A stretch of 26,779 nucleotides of DNA, from contig JBPYFK010000091.1 in assembly GCA_051984675.1 (NCBI GenBank), positions 1 to 26,779 of the forward strand. Reading direction: 5' to 3'. Of this stretch, positions 1 to 7,619 are shown in pieces (position 1 is the first letter of the stretch; every line of letters starts with the position of its first letter). The translations under genes were made by a program, and so were the position numbers. The notes beneath the pieces are model-generated. The model ran no database searches. It had not been told where the DNA came from and saw nothing but the letters and a program-made list of their open reading frames with translations. This DNA comes from JBPYFK01 sp051984675 (GTDB lineage: Bacteria; Actinomycetota; Actinomycetes; Mycobacteriales; Pseudonocardiaceae).

Positions 1-5
1 CCGTC

Positions 6-275
6 GTGGAGATGAAGCCGGAGATGGTGAGCGACGCGCTGACGCGGCTACGTCGGGCGCGGGGCCAGTTGAGTGGCGTGATCGAGGCCATCGAGGAACA
101 GCGCGACTGCGCCGAGGTGTTGACTCAGTTGGCCGCTGTTTCCCGCGCTCTCGACCGTGCCGGGTTCAAGATCGTGGCCAGTGGGATGCGCTACTGCCAG
201 CAGGCTCGGAGAGACGGCGATGAGCCGCCGATGACCGAGCAGGAGTTGGAGAGGTTGTTCCTCGCGCTCGCCTGA
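6..275 (+). CDS. cstR: CsoR/CstR-family persulfide-sensing repressor
   Basis: The 89-residue protein is a full-length member of the CsoR/RcnR (DUF156) family of all-helical DNA-binding repressors. It has the family core RLRRARGQLSGVIEAIE followed by the DNA-contacting region AAVSRALDRAGF. Cys35 and Cys64 are 29 residues apart, as in the CstR persulfide sensor. The His that copper-sensing CsoR has four residues before the second Cys is Gly60 here. A sulfur-species sensor is therefore more likely than a copper sensor, and the downstream sulfur genes agree. It would release DNA when its Cys pair is crosslinked by persulfide. The start (GTG 6 or ATG 12) is uncertain because the upstream DNA lies outside the window. 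Confidence 0.88.
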   Translation: MEMKPEMVSDALTRLRRARGQLSGVIEAIEEQRDCAEVLTQLAAVSRALDRAGFKIVASGMRYCQQARRDGDEPPMTEQELERLFLALA

Positions 276-316
276 GTGCAAGTCGACGCCGCCAGGCGCG
301 GCCAGAATGCCGACAG

Positions 317-332
317 ATACCCCAGAGGGTAT
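317..332. promoter_or_regulatory. CsoR/CstR-type operator palindrome
   Basis: The sequence is a palindrome with arms ATACCC and GGGTAT around the spacer CAGA. This is the usual form of CsoR/CstR operators (T-A-C-C-C ... G-G-G-T-A). It lies 135 bp before the preferred start of the rhodanese fusion gene and 41 bp after cstR. TATAGC at 330-335 could serve as a -10 element that bound repressor would cover. It implies that the sulfur genes from 468 on have their own CstR-controlled promoter. Confidence 0.75.
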
Positions 333-467
333 AGCCGGTGCGCGAGCGGTCTCGGTGTCGGGTGGGACATCGGAGTGGAATCACGCCGGCCAGGAGTTCG
401 AGACAGGTGGGCAGCGGTGACGGCGATGAACGCTGTAAAGCGGAAAGAGCGGCTGGCCGGTGGCCTG

Positions 468-1853
468 ATGGTCGAGGTGCTCGAGACTTCCTCGCTGGGG
501 GACCGCAGCTATCTGGCCACTGACGGCGAAGTGGCGGTGGTGGTCGACCCGCAGCGGGACGTGGACCGACTGCTCGGGGCCGCCGGGCGGCTGGACGTGC
601 GCATCGCCCTGGTGCTCGAAACCCACGTGCACAACGATTACGTCTCCGGTGGCCTGGAATTGGCCCGGTTGACCGGGGCCGAGTACGGGTTGGCGGCCGC
701 CGACGAGGTGCCGTTCCACCGGCGCCCGTTGTCCGATGGCGATGTGGTCGAACTGTCGGCGCGCATGCGGGTGCGCGCGGTGGCTACCCCGGGGCACACC
801 TTCCACCACCTGTCGTACGTGCTGGAAGGGGAGGAGGGGCCAGTCGGCGTGTTCACTGGCGGGTCGCTGCTATTCGGCACGACCGGGCGCACGGATTTGC
901 TTGGCGAGCAGCACAGCGAGGAGCTGGCGCGCCACCAGCACGCTTCCGCTCAGAGGCTGGCCGCGATCCTGCCCGACGGTGCGCAGATCTGGCCGACCCA
1001 CGGTTTCGGCAGCTTCTGCTCGGCCACGCAGGCATCCGGCGACTCGGCGACGTTGGGTGAGCAGAAGCAGATCAACCCGGCATTGACGCTGGCCGAACGC
1101 GACTTCGTCGAGCAGACGCTGGCGGGGTTGGACGTGTACCCGGCGTACTACGCGCACATGGGTGTGCGGAACACTGCGGGGCCAGAGCCGCTCGACCTGC
1201 GCGAGCCGGTCCGGGCAGAGCCGGAGGAACTGCGGCGCCGGTTGGAGCACGGGGAGTGGGTGGTGGACCTGCGTTCCCGCAAGGCTTACGTGGGCTCGCA
1301 CCTGGCCGGCACGCTCAGCCTCGGGCTGGACGGGCCGATGGTGACCTGGCTCGGGTGGCTGATCGACTGGGGAGCGCCCATCACACTGCTGGGCGAGTCC
1401 CGGGAGCAGGTCGGCGAGGCCCAGCGTGAGCTGGCTCGGATCGGCATCGACAGGTTCGCCGCGGCGGCCGTGGGTAGCCCGGAGGAGCTCGCGGCCCACC
1501 CCGGCCAATTGCGCAGCACTCCGACCGCCACCTTCGCGGATCTGGCCGCAGCGCGGCACGGAGAAACCACCGAGTTGCCGGCACCGGAAGTGGTGCTTGA
1601 CGTGCGTACCAACAACGAGTTCGCCGCTTCGCGCCTCACCGACGCGGTGCACATCCCGCTCTACGCGCTCAAGGACCGGCTCGGGGAGGTCCCTGCCGGC
1701 GCGGTCTGGGTGCACTGCGGCAGCGGTTACCGGGCGACCGCGGCGGCCTCGCTTCTGGAGGCTGCTGGTCGCGAGGTCGTGGTCATCGACGACATGTTCG
1801 GTGTCACCGCCGAGGCCGGCGTGCCGATGACCGACGGACCGCAGAAGCAGTAG
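468..1853 (+). CDS. MBL-fold persulfide dioxygenase-like/double rhodanese fusion (CstB-like)
   Basis: This 461-residue protein has three parts. Residues about 1-230 form a metallo-beta-lactamase domain of the ETHE1/persulfide dioxygenase type, with THVHNDY (His53, His55, Asp57), GHTFHH (His110) and THGFGSFCS. About 265-335 is a rhodanese fold with no Cys in its active loop. About 360-461 is a rhodanese with the active-site loop CGSGYR (Cys417). The order matches CstB of Staphylococcus, which oxidises persulfides and makes thiosulfate. The usual third iron ligand Asp (TGD) is Gly here (FTGGSLLFG), so dioxygenase activity is not certain. The frame is open back to 276, but that stretch contains the operator and reads poorly as protein. 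ATG 468 begins the conserved VEVLETSSLGDRSYL segment and is preferred; ATG 426 is an alternative. Confidence 0.87.
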   Translation: MVEVLETSSLGDRSYLATDGEVAVVVDPQRDVDRLLGAAGRLDVRIALVLETHVHNDYVSGGLELARLTGAEYGLAAADEVPFHRRPLSDGDVVELSARMRVRAVATPGHTFHHLSYVLEGEEGPVGVFTGGSLLFGTTGRTDLLGEQHSEELARHQHASAQRLAAILPDGAQIWPTHGFGSFCSATQASGDSATLGEQKQINPALTLAERDFVEQTLAGLDVYPAYYAHMGVRNTAGPEPLDLREPVRAEPEELRRRLEHGEWVVDLRSRKAYVGSHLAGTLSLGLDGPMVTWLGWLIDWGAPITLLGESREQVGEAQRELARIGIDRFAAAAVGSPEELAAHPGQLRSTPTATFADLAAARHGETTELPAPEVVLDVRTNNEFAASRLTDAVHIPLYALKDRLGEVPAGAVWVHCGSGYRATAAASLLEAAGREVVVIDDMFGVTAEAGVPMTDGPQKQ

Positions 1854-1886
1854 GGCCAACGAGCACGATCACGGCCAAGGGCCGCG

Positions 1887-2704
1887 GTGCGCGGTGAGTC
1901 CGGGGCCGGGATTGGTGGTTCGTTGTACTTGGCAGTGGTGTTCGCTGCCGTGATCGGCCTGGCACTGGGTTTACTCGGGGCGGTGGTTCGATCCTCGCCG
2001 CGCCGGCCCTGGTCTACGGCGTCGGGCAGCCGTTGCAGACGGCGATTCCCACCTCGCTGGCCGTGGTGGCGCTTTCCTCGTTGGGAGGATTGGTCTCCCG
2101 CGAACGGCGCACTGCGGTGCGGTCGCCCGTCGCACTGGTCTTCGGTGCTGCCGGCATCCCGGCCGCCTTCGGCGGGGCGGCGCTCGGACGGCTGTTCCCG
2201 CAGCGCTGGCTGCTGCTGGTTTTCGCCGCGCTCATGGTCGTCATCGCGGTGCGGCTGCTGCGCGGCGGGGAGAACCACACCGGCGCCTGCCGTACCCGGG
2301 AGGGTGGCGTCAACTGGCGCACGTGCCTGCCCAAGTCAGTGGTCACCGGTGCGTTCGTCGGCGTGCTCACCGGCTTGCTCGGTGTCGGCGGTGGTTTTGT
2401 CATCGTCCCCGCCCTGACTCTGTTGTTGGGTCTGGGAGCGCAGCAGACGGTCGCGACCTCCCTGGTCGTGGTGTCGATCAACTCGGTTGCCGGACTTGTC
2501 GCTCACGCCGGGGCGACCGCGAGCATCGATTACCGGGTGCTGTTGGTGTTCGCCGGTGTGTCCTTACTGGTGTCCATTGTGGCCTTTCGGATGTCGACGA
2601 GGCTGAACTCTTCGACCGTGCGTTGCTGGTTCTCCTACGTCGTCCTGGCCGTGGCGGTCTTCGCCGCCGTCACCGCCCTCGTCAGCGCCTCCGCTCTGGG
2701 ATGA
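1887..2704 (+). pseudogene. Sulfite exporter TauE/SafE family, frameshifted near the N-terminus
   Basis: A TauE/SafE membrane permease is encoded in two frames. The first (from GTG 1887) gives a hydrophobic helix ending GLALGLLG. The second, open from 1982 and running to 2704, continues GGSILAAPALVYGVGQPLQ, the first family repeat motif. The second motif (TGLLGVGGGFVIVPALTLLL) follows near 2360-2430. The frames join if one G is added to the GGGG run at 1977-1980. Either the gene is inactive or the base was lost in sequencing; the rest looks well preserved, with about eight membrane segments. In a sulfide-oxidation operon it would export sulfite or a related sulfur product. The stop of the preceding gene is 33 bp upstream. 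Confidence 0.8.
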
Positions 2705-2753
2705 AGCCGGACATCGGTCCCCCGGCAACGAATGTGTGAATTGGGAGTGAATC

Positions 2754-2870
2754 ATGTGTCGTCGTACTAACTGCCGCAAGTGTGGTAAGGCACAGCGGTG
2801 CGACTGCGCGCCCAACGCGATGAGTGGAGGCGCTGGCGGGTTCCTGCGGAAGCTTTTCGGTCGCGACTGA
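2754..2870 (+). CDS. Small Cys-rich protein (38 aa), putative metal-binding knuckle
   Basis: A short frame runs from ATG 2754 to TGA 2868-2870. The Shine-Dalgarno GGGAG at 2743-2747 is well spaced. The N-terminal half is Cys-rich (MCRRTNCRKCGKAQRCDC): Cys2, a CxxC at 7/10 and a CxC at 16/18, with several Arg/Lys. The C-terminal half is a Gly-rich linker and a short basic amphipathic end (FLRKLFGRD). The Cys spacing suggests a single zinc or iron-sulfur knuckle, or a thiol that carries sulfane sulfur. I do not recognise the family. It lies 49 bp after the exporter, on the same strand and at the end of the sulfur operon, so a role in reactive-sulfur handling is the simplest guess. Confidence 0.6.
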   Translation: MCRRTNCRKCGKAQRCDCAPNAMSGGAGGFLRKLFGRD

Positions 2871-2885
2871 ACGACATCCCGATGC

Positions 2886-3650
2886 TCAGCGGGGTCCCTT
2901 CGTCGAACTGTTGAGGACGTGGTCGCGGGCAGTGACCGCGGCCTGTGAAAGCGGGCCATGCCAAGGAGCGCCGTGTCCAGGTACGAGAATGTCGGCGTCG
3001 AGTTCGCCCAATGCGTCCAGCGCCATTAGAGCGTCGTGTGGGGCGTGGGCGAAGAAGGACGGCAGCAACTGGGGACCCGTCAGCCGGGAAGTCGGGTGTG
3101 CGGTGACCAGGGCATCGCCGGTGGCCACGACACCGGCGCTCGGTAGGTGGTAGGCGCTGTGGCCGGAGGTGTGGCCGTGGCAGGCCACCGGCACGGGACG
3201 GCCCGGTAGGTCGAGCGGTCCCCGCAGCGGGAATGGCTGGGCGTGCGGAATCTTCACGCGGCGCAACGCGCCGGCGCGGATGATCCGAAGGCTCCAGGTC
3301 AGGATGCTGGGTCGCCATGCGCGCACGATCACGTCCAGCGGGTTGGCCTGCTCAAGGTCGCCGCTGCGAGCGTTGTCTACCTCGGCGGGGTTCAGGTAGA
3401 CGGGTGTTCCGTAGCGCTCGTGCAGGTGCATGAGCACGCCCATGTGGTCGATATGGGCATGCGTCAACAACACCGCGCGAACATCTTCCGGCCGGTGCCC
3501 GATCGCCTGGATCGAGTCCTCCACCGCGGGGATATCACCGGGCCATCCGCCGTCGATCAGGGTCAGATCCCTGCCCTCGCGCACCAGCACCCAGTTGACG
3601 TCCGTGCCCTCAGCGCAGAAGACATCCTTTCTGACCTCACGCACGCGCAC
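2886..3650 (-). CDS. MBL-fold metallo-hydrolase
   Basis: A complete 254-residue metallo-beta-lactamase-fold hydrolase. It has the dinuclear metal motif HAHIDH (His64, His66, Asp68, His69), GHTSGH (His157), Asp176 in TGDAL and His223 in PGHG. This is the glyoxalase II-like class; the substrate cannot be told. The start is GTG 3650, or the in-frame GTG 3644, which is better spaced from the strong Shine-Dalgarno AAGGAGG at 3654-3660. It is the last gene of the minus-strand cluster, and its 3' end faces the 3' end of the sulfur operon. There is no sign that it belongs to that operon. Confidence 0.85.
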   Translation of the reverse strand: MRVREVRKDVFCAEGTDVNWVLVREGRDLTLIDGGWPGDIPAVEDSIQAIGHRPEDVRAVLLTHAHIDHMGVLMHLHERYGTPVYLNPAEVDNARSGDLEQANPLDVIVRAWRPSILTWSLRIIRAGALRRVKIPHAQPFPLRGPLDLPGRPVPVACHGHTSGHSAYHLPSAGVVATGDALVTAHPTSRLTGPQLLPSFFAHAPHDALMALDALGELDADILVPGHGAPWHGPLSQAAVTARDHVLNSSTKGPR

Positions 3651-3773
3651 CTACCTCCTTTCCGGGCCGCCGGCGTGATCCTCAACCGAAGCACGCTCGT
3701 CCATCGCACGATAGCCCTCGGCGCCTTGGTCCAGGGGCAGGTCGGAGCCGGGGGCGTGCAGAAAAGGCACCAC
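3651..3773 (-). pseudogene. C-terminal remnant of a zinc-type alcohol dehydrogenase
   Basis: The minus-strand frame ending at TAG 3651-3653 encodes SDLPLDQGAEGYRAMDER, then a short unrelated end. This resembles the conserved C-terminal segment of medium-chain alcohol dehydrogenases (LPL-D-x-x-x-x-Y-x-x-M/F). The rest of such an enzyme (about 300 residues) is absent. The next gene upstream, a carboxymuconolactone decarboxylase-like protein, ends only 40 bp away, so most of the enzyme was deleted. The remnant's stop codon is immediately followed by the GTG start of the MBL-fold gene, whose Shine-Dalgarno lies inside the remnant. That suggests the two were once translationally coupled. The match is short, so confidence is moderate. 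Confidence 0.45.
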
Positions 3774-3812
3774 GCATAGCGATTTCTCTTTCTGTACTGG
3801 GCTTTCGGCGGG

Positions 3813-4136
3813 TCAGTCGGTGTGGAAGACCTGCTTGGCTACGGCCATCGCGGACATGGCTTTGGGCCAGCCGGCGTAGAAAGCCAGATGGGTGATGGCC
3901 TCTTTCAGCTCGTCCTCGGTGGCGCCGTTGTCCTTGGCCAAGCCGAGGTGATAGGTGAGCTGTTCGGTGTTGCCGCCGGTGACCAGCGCGGCGACCGTGA
4001 TTAGGCTGCGCTGCTTGGGCGAGAGCTGCTCACGGGGCCAGACCTGCCCGAACAGCACCTCGTCAGTGAATCCGACCAGCGCCGGGGCAAAATCTCCGAA
4101 CGCCTTCTTCGCGCCGGACGGCTCCTTGTCAGTCAT
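3813..4136 (-). CDS. Carboxymuconolactone decarboxylase family protein
   Basis: A 107-residue all-helical protein of the CMD/AhpD-like fold. Typical segments are QLSPKQRSLITVAALV, EQLTYHLGLAKDNGATEDE and EAITHLAFYAGWP. It lacks the CxxC redox pair of AhpD, so it is closer to gamma-carboxymuconolactone decarboxylase and related stand-alone proteins. The exact substrate is unknown. The start ATG 4136 has GGAGG at 4145-4149 (minus strand). It lies 31 bp after the DUF2255 gene in the same direction and is probably co-transcribed with the exporter. Such proteins often pair with cupins, MFS exporters and XRE regulators in aromatic or reactive-compound detoxification clusters, as here. Confidence 0.9.
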   Translation of the reverse strand: MTDKEPSGAKKAFGDFAPALVGFTDEVLFGQVWPREQLSPKQRSLITVAALVTGGNTEQLTYHLGLAKDNGATEDELKEAITHLAFYAGWPKAMSAMAVAKQVFHTD

Positions 4137-4167
4137 ATCTGTTCCTCCGATTCGGACAGTTGACGGG

Positions 4168-4545
4168 TCAATCGGTCGGCTTCAGCCGCAAAGTCGCCGC
4201 CACAGCGGGGGTAGCAAGCATCGGCGGCAGGTAGCTGGTGGCGTAGCGGGCGTACTTGCTGCGGTAGGCGTCATCGATCGCGGGCTGGATGCCTTCGTCG
4301 GCAGGCTTGACGGTGACGTCGCGTTCGATGCCCGCTACTCGGATACGGGCGGCGCCCTGCCGAGTCGCGTGCCGATACCAGGCGCCCTCAGTGCCGCGGT
4401 AGGAGCGCACGAACAGCTCGTCACCGACGCGGACACACCAGATCGGTACCCACGCCCGCAGCGACCCGTCGCCGCGGGTGGTCGTGACCTCCAACTCCTC
4501 GGCCCCGGCGATGCGGTCCAGTTCGCGGGTGGGCCAGGTCGTCAT
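4168..4545 (-). CDS. DUF2255 family protein
   Basis: A 125-residue protein starting TTWPTRELDRIAGAEELEV after Met, with the core VPIWCVRVGDELFVRSYRG and the end YLPPMLATPAVAATLRLKP. It matches the layout of the DUF2255 family, whose function is not known; the fold may be a small beta-barrel like flavin/nitroreductase-related proteins. The start ATG 4545 overlaps the exporter's stop as ATGA, so translation is probably coupled. GGGAG sits just upstream, inside the exporter gene. The same reading frame stays open upstream through the exporter, but only this part has family similarity. Confidence 0.85.
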   Translation of the reverse strand: MTTWPTRELDRIAGAEELEVTTTRGDGSLRAWVPIWCVRVGDELFVRSYRGTEGAWYRHATRQGAARIRVAGIERDVTVKPADEGIQPAIDDAYRSKYARYATSYLPPMLATPAVAATLRLKPTD

Positions 4546-5969
4546 GCCGTCTCCCTTCCTCGCGGTGTGCCCTTCAGCGTCGTGCGCGGAGCGCGCAGTC
4601 GCAGGACGGCCAACGCGGTTGCCACGGCCACGGCGGCGGCCAGCAGCAGGCTGGTGTGCACGCCGTTCAGGAACGTGGTCGGATCGGCCAGCAGTGCGCC
4701 GAATACGGCGACCGCCAGCGCGCCACCGAACTGGCGGCTGGTGTTGAACACGCCGGAGGCGGTGCCGGTGTGGCGCGCGGGAACAGCATTCAGCAGGACC
4801 GTGACGGCCGGCGGGGCCACCAGCGGTCCGCCGAGCCCGACCAGGATCATCAGCACGGATAGCACCCACAGTGGCGTCGAGGCCGACGACAGGCCCAACA
4901 CGACCAGGCCGGTGGTCATCGATCCCAGCCCGGCGATGATCAGGGTCTTGTGCCCGAGACGTTCGGCTATCCGGGCCGAGAACGGGGTCAACATCGCGCC
5001 GATCAACATCATCGGCAGGAACAACACGCCCGTGGCCAGCGCGGACAGGCCCCGGAACTGCTGGAAGTACAGGCTGAACACGAAGGGCAGTCCGTAGTAG
5101 CACACCATGAACGCGAACCCGGTCACCGTGGTGATCACCACGGTGCGAGACCGGAACAACTCCAGCGGCATCATCGGGTGGGCCACCCTGCCCTGCGCGA
5201 CGACGAACAGCACCAGCGCCACGGCGGCGACGGCGAACGCGCCGAGCACGCGCGCAGCGGCCAGACCGGCCGTGCCGGCCTCGATCGCGCCGTAGGTGAG
5301 TCCGGCCATGGCCAGCACACCGGTCACCTGCCCGATCCAGTCGAAGGGCGCGGGTTGCCGCGGCGACCGAGGTACGCGGGCCAGCAGTGCCAGCGCGATC
5401 GCGCCAACGGGCAGGTTGATGAAGAAGATCCACCGCCAGTCGACCAGATCGAGCACACCACCCAGCACCGGCCCGGACGAGGAAGCGATCGCGCCGCCCA
5501 TCGCCCACACGGCCAGCGCCCGGCCCCGCGTCACCGCCTCGGGGAAAGCCTGGCGAATCAGCGCCATCGACGAGGGCATCATCACCGCCGCCGCGCTGCC
5601 CTGCACGAACCGCGCCGCCACCAACACCGTCATCACAGGCGCGAGGCCGCAGACCGCCGAAGCCAGCACAAACACCGCTAGCCCGGCACCGAACGCCCGG
5701 CGCGCCCCGACCCGGTCGGTCAGTGACCCGGCCGTGAGCAGCAGCGCGGCGAACAGCGACGTGTAGGCGTCGACCACCCACTGCAACCCGGCCACACCGC
5801 CGCCCAGATCAGCCCGGATCGACGGCAGTGCCACGTTGACGATCACCGCGTCCAGCGTGATGACGAAGAAGCCGAGTACAGCCGCGATCAGCGCTAACCG
5901 CGCGTGCGCAGCGCGGGACGGCGCGGTGGAGTCGTGTTCCTGGTTACTGACCGCAACCGTGAGGGACAT
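4542..5969 (-). CDS. MFS transporter, DHA2 (14-TM drug:H+ antiporter) type
   Basis: A 475-residue membrane protein with about 14 hydrophobic helices. It has motif A-like LTDRVGARRAFG, the antiporter motif region ASSSGPVLGGVL and WRWIFFINLPVG, which is typical of the DHA2 drug-export family. It probably extrudes a toxic small molecule using the proton gradient. ATG 5969 is preferred: AGGAG lies nine bases upstream, and the frame beyond it overlaps the opposite-strand regulator. It is divergent from an XRE/MmyB regulator 180 bp away, which is its likely controller. It is the first gene of the minus-strand set exporter, DUF2255, CMD, MBL. Confidence 0.92.
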   Translation of the reverse strand: MSLTVAVSNQEHDSTAPSRAAHARLALIAAVLGFFVITLDAVIVNVALPSIRADLGGGVAGLQWVVDAYTSLFAALLLTAGSLTDRVGARRAFGAGLAVFVLASAVCGLAPVMTVLVAARFVQGSAAAVMMPSSMALIRQAFPEAVTRGRALAVWAMGGAIASSSGPVLGGVLDLVDWRWIFFINLPVGAIALALLARVPRSPRQPAPFDWIGQVTGVLAMAGLTYGAIEAGTAGLAAARVLGAFAVAAVALVLFVVAQGRVAHPMMPLELFRSRTVVITTVTGFAFMVCYYGLPFVFSLYFQQFRGLSALATGVLFLPMMLIGAMLTPFSARIAERLGHKTLIIAGLGSMTTGLVVLGLSSASTPLWVLSVLMILVGLGGPLVAPPAVTVLLNAVPARHTGTASGVFNTSRQFGGALAVAVFGALLADPTTFLNGVHTSLLLAAAVAVATALAVLRLRAPRTTLKGTPRGRETA

Positions 5970-6096
5970 GGCCGGGTGCTCCTGACACGCGATGGTGGAA
6001 ACCTCGTCTGCGTGGGCGCCGCGAACATCGAAACGAACGCCCTGGTCACCCTTGAGGAAACCCGCCGTGCCGGCTGCGCGGGAGGTCGAGGTTATT

Positions 6097-6117
6097 GGGG
6101 GTAGAAACGCAACCCCC
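6097..6117. promoter_or_regulatory. Inverted repeat in the divergent promoter region
   Basis: The arms GGGGGT and ACCCCC are separated by nine bases (AGAAACGCA). The repeat sits 33 bp before the XRE regulator start and 128 bp before the divergent exporter start. It is a good candidate operator for that regulator. The rest of the 180-bp divergent region shows no other clear symmetry. Confidence 0.45.
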
Positions 6118-6149
6118 TTCACCACGCATGATCGACGTAGAGTGAAGGC

Positions 6150-7040
6150 ATGGAGCAGCGAGCCGAGATCCGCGAGTTTCTCGCCACCCGGCGCGCCAAG
6201 ATCACCCCCGAGCAGGCGGGCCTGCCCCGTGGTGGAGGGCGGCGGCGCGTGCCTGGGCTGCGCCGCGAGGAAGTCGCCGTCCTGGCCGGGGTCAGCACCG
6301 ACTGGTACGTGCGGCTGGAAAAGGGCCACATCACCGGCGTCTCCAACGAGGTGCTCGACGCCGTCGCGAGCGCCCTGCAACTCGACGAGGCGGAGTGCAC
6401 CCACCTGTTCAACCTCGCCCGCGCCGCCAAACCCGGCAAGGCACCGCGCCGACGCGGCAAGCCCGACCTGAGGCCCAGCCTGCAGCGCATCCTGGACTCG
6501 ATGACGACCACCGCAGCCTTCGTGCGAAACGGGCGGCTGGACATTCTCGCCAGCAACCCGCTCGGCCGCGCCCTCTACGCGCCCGTGTTCGACAACCCGG
6601 CCTGGTCGGCGAACATCGCGCGGTTCCACTTCCTCGACCCCCGCGCCCAAGATTTCTTTCCCGACTGGAACACAGCCGCCGACACCAGCGTCGCGCTCCT
6701 GCGTACCGAGGCCGGCCGCGACCCCAACAGCCACGAACTCAGCGACCTTGTCGGCGAACTCGCCACCCGCAGCGATGCCTTCCGCACCCGCTGGGGCGCT
6801 CACAACGTGCGGCTACACCGCGCTGGGGTCAAACACTTCCACCACCCCGTGGTCGGCGACCTCGAACTCAGTTTTGACGCGATGGATCTGCCCAGTGCCG
6901 ACATCGACAGGTTGACGCTGACCGCCTACACCGCCGAACCCGGCTCGCCTTCTGAAGACGCGCTTGCGCTCCTGGCCAGCTGGGCGGCCACCACGCACAC
7001 CGAGGCCGACCATCCACCTACCGACCAGCGCACCTCCTAA
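6150..7040 (+). CDS. XRE-family regulator with MmyB-like ligand-binding domain
   Basis: A 296-residue regulator. Residues about 30-90 are a Cro/C1-type helix-turn-helix (RREEVAVLAGVSTDWYVRLE, then EVLDAVASALQLDE). About 115-285 is the MmyB-like domain (FVRNGRLDILASNPLGRALY, RFHFLDPRAQDFFPDW, FRTRWGAHNVRLHR). These domains bind an unknown small ligand or fatty acid. The start ATG 6150 has GAAGG at 6143-6147. The gene is divergent from the DHA2 exporter and followed by a cupin. It is likely to control both, probably by binding the repeat at 6097-6117. Confidence 0.92.
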   Translation: MEQRAEIREFLATRRAKITPEQAGLPRGGGRRRVPGLRREEVAVLAGVSTDWYVRLEKGHITGVSNEVLDAVASALQLDEAECTHLFNLARAAKPGKAPRRRGKPDLRPSLQRILDSMTTTAAFVRNGRLDILASNPLGRALYAPVFDNPAWSANIARFHFLDPRAQDFFPDWNTAADTSVALLRTEAGRDPNSHELSDLVGELATRSDAFRTRWGAHNVRLHRAGVKHFHHPVVGDLELSFDAMDLPSADIDRLTLTAYTAEPGSPSEDALALLASWAATTHTEADHPPTDQRTS

Positions 7041-7096
7041 TACCACCAACTTCTCGACATCCCCGCGTGGACCGACCCTGAAGGGTGAAGAAACGA

Positions 7097-7501
7097 ATGG
7101 AACGCAAGCCCATCACGGCCACCGCCAAGGCCCCCGACACGAACTTCCGAGGTGACGTCTACGTCAACCCCATCTACCGTGGCGACGATCCCTCGCGGAT
7201 GATCGTCAGCCTGGTGCGCTTCACCCCCGGCGCCCGCACCAACTGGCACTCCCACGCCATGGGCCAGACCCTGCACGTCACTGATGGCATCGGCCTCGTG
7301 GCCACCCGCGACGGCACCGTCATCCGCATGCGCCCCGGCGACACCGTCTTCACCCCACCCGGTGAAGAGCACTGGCATGGTGCCACCGCCGACAACTTCA
7401 TGTGTCACCTCGCCATGCTTGAAGGCACCGAGGAAGGGGATGGCACCACCTGGCTCGAACCCGTCACCGACGACGAATACCGGAAAGCCAACCAGCAATA
7501 A
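7097..7501 (+). CDS. Cupin domain protein
   Basis: A 134-residue single-domain cupin. Motif 1 has two metal-binding His (NWHSHAMGQTLHVTDGIGLV) and motif 2 is PGDTVFTPPGEEHWHGA. These fit a mononuclear metal site of the quercetin-dioxygenase-like/YhhW-like small cupins. The C-terminal end contains TWLEPVTDDEY, common in cupins found beside carboxymuconolactone decarboxylase-like proteins. ATG 7097 is preferred, with GTGAAG in front. GTG 7085, four codons upstream, is also possible. It lies 56 bp after the XRE regulator and likely shares its transcript. A dioxygenase or isomerase role is plausible but unproven. Confidence 0.88.
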   Translation: MERKPITATAKAPDTNFRGDVYVNPIYRGDDPSRMIVSLVRFTPGARTNWHSHAMGQTLHVTDGIGLVATRDGTVIRMRPGDTVFTPPGEEHWHGATADNFMCHLAMLEGTEEGDGTTWLEPVTDDEYRKANQQ

Positions 7502-7619
7502 TCGGATAGCTGACCACCGAACGAAGAAAGAACCGCAGATTGGCGGGTTTCTCAGCGACGCGGCGAAAGGAGCCTCGGCTGGCAGCGCGGCCAGCGATGT
7601 CGGGGTTTGCGTGGCTGAC

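Noticed and set aside
276..467. Upstream extension of the rhodanese fusion gene (start at GTG 276)
   Set aside because: It would read through the operator palindrome, lacks family similarity, and the conserved N-terminus begins at 468.
4546..5781. Long minus-strand frame in front of the DUF2255 gene
   Set aside because: It lies within the MFS exporter in another frame, is Arg-rich and has no family match; only its last 125 codons are real.
5970..6803. Minus-strand extension of the exporter frame over the XRE regulator
   Set aside because: It is antisense to a well-supported regulator, and the exporter has a good start at 5969.
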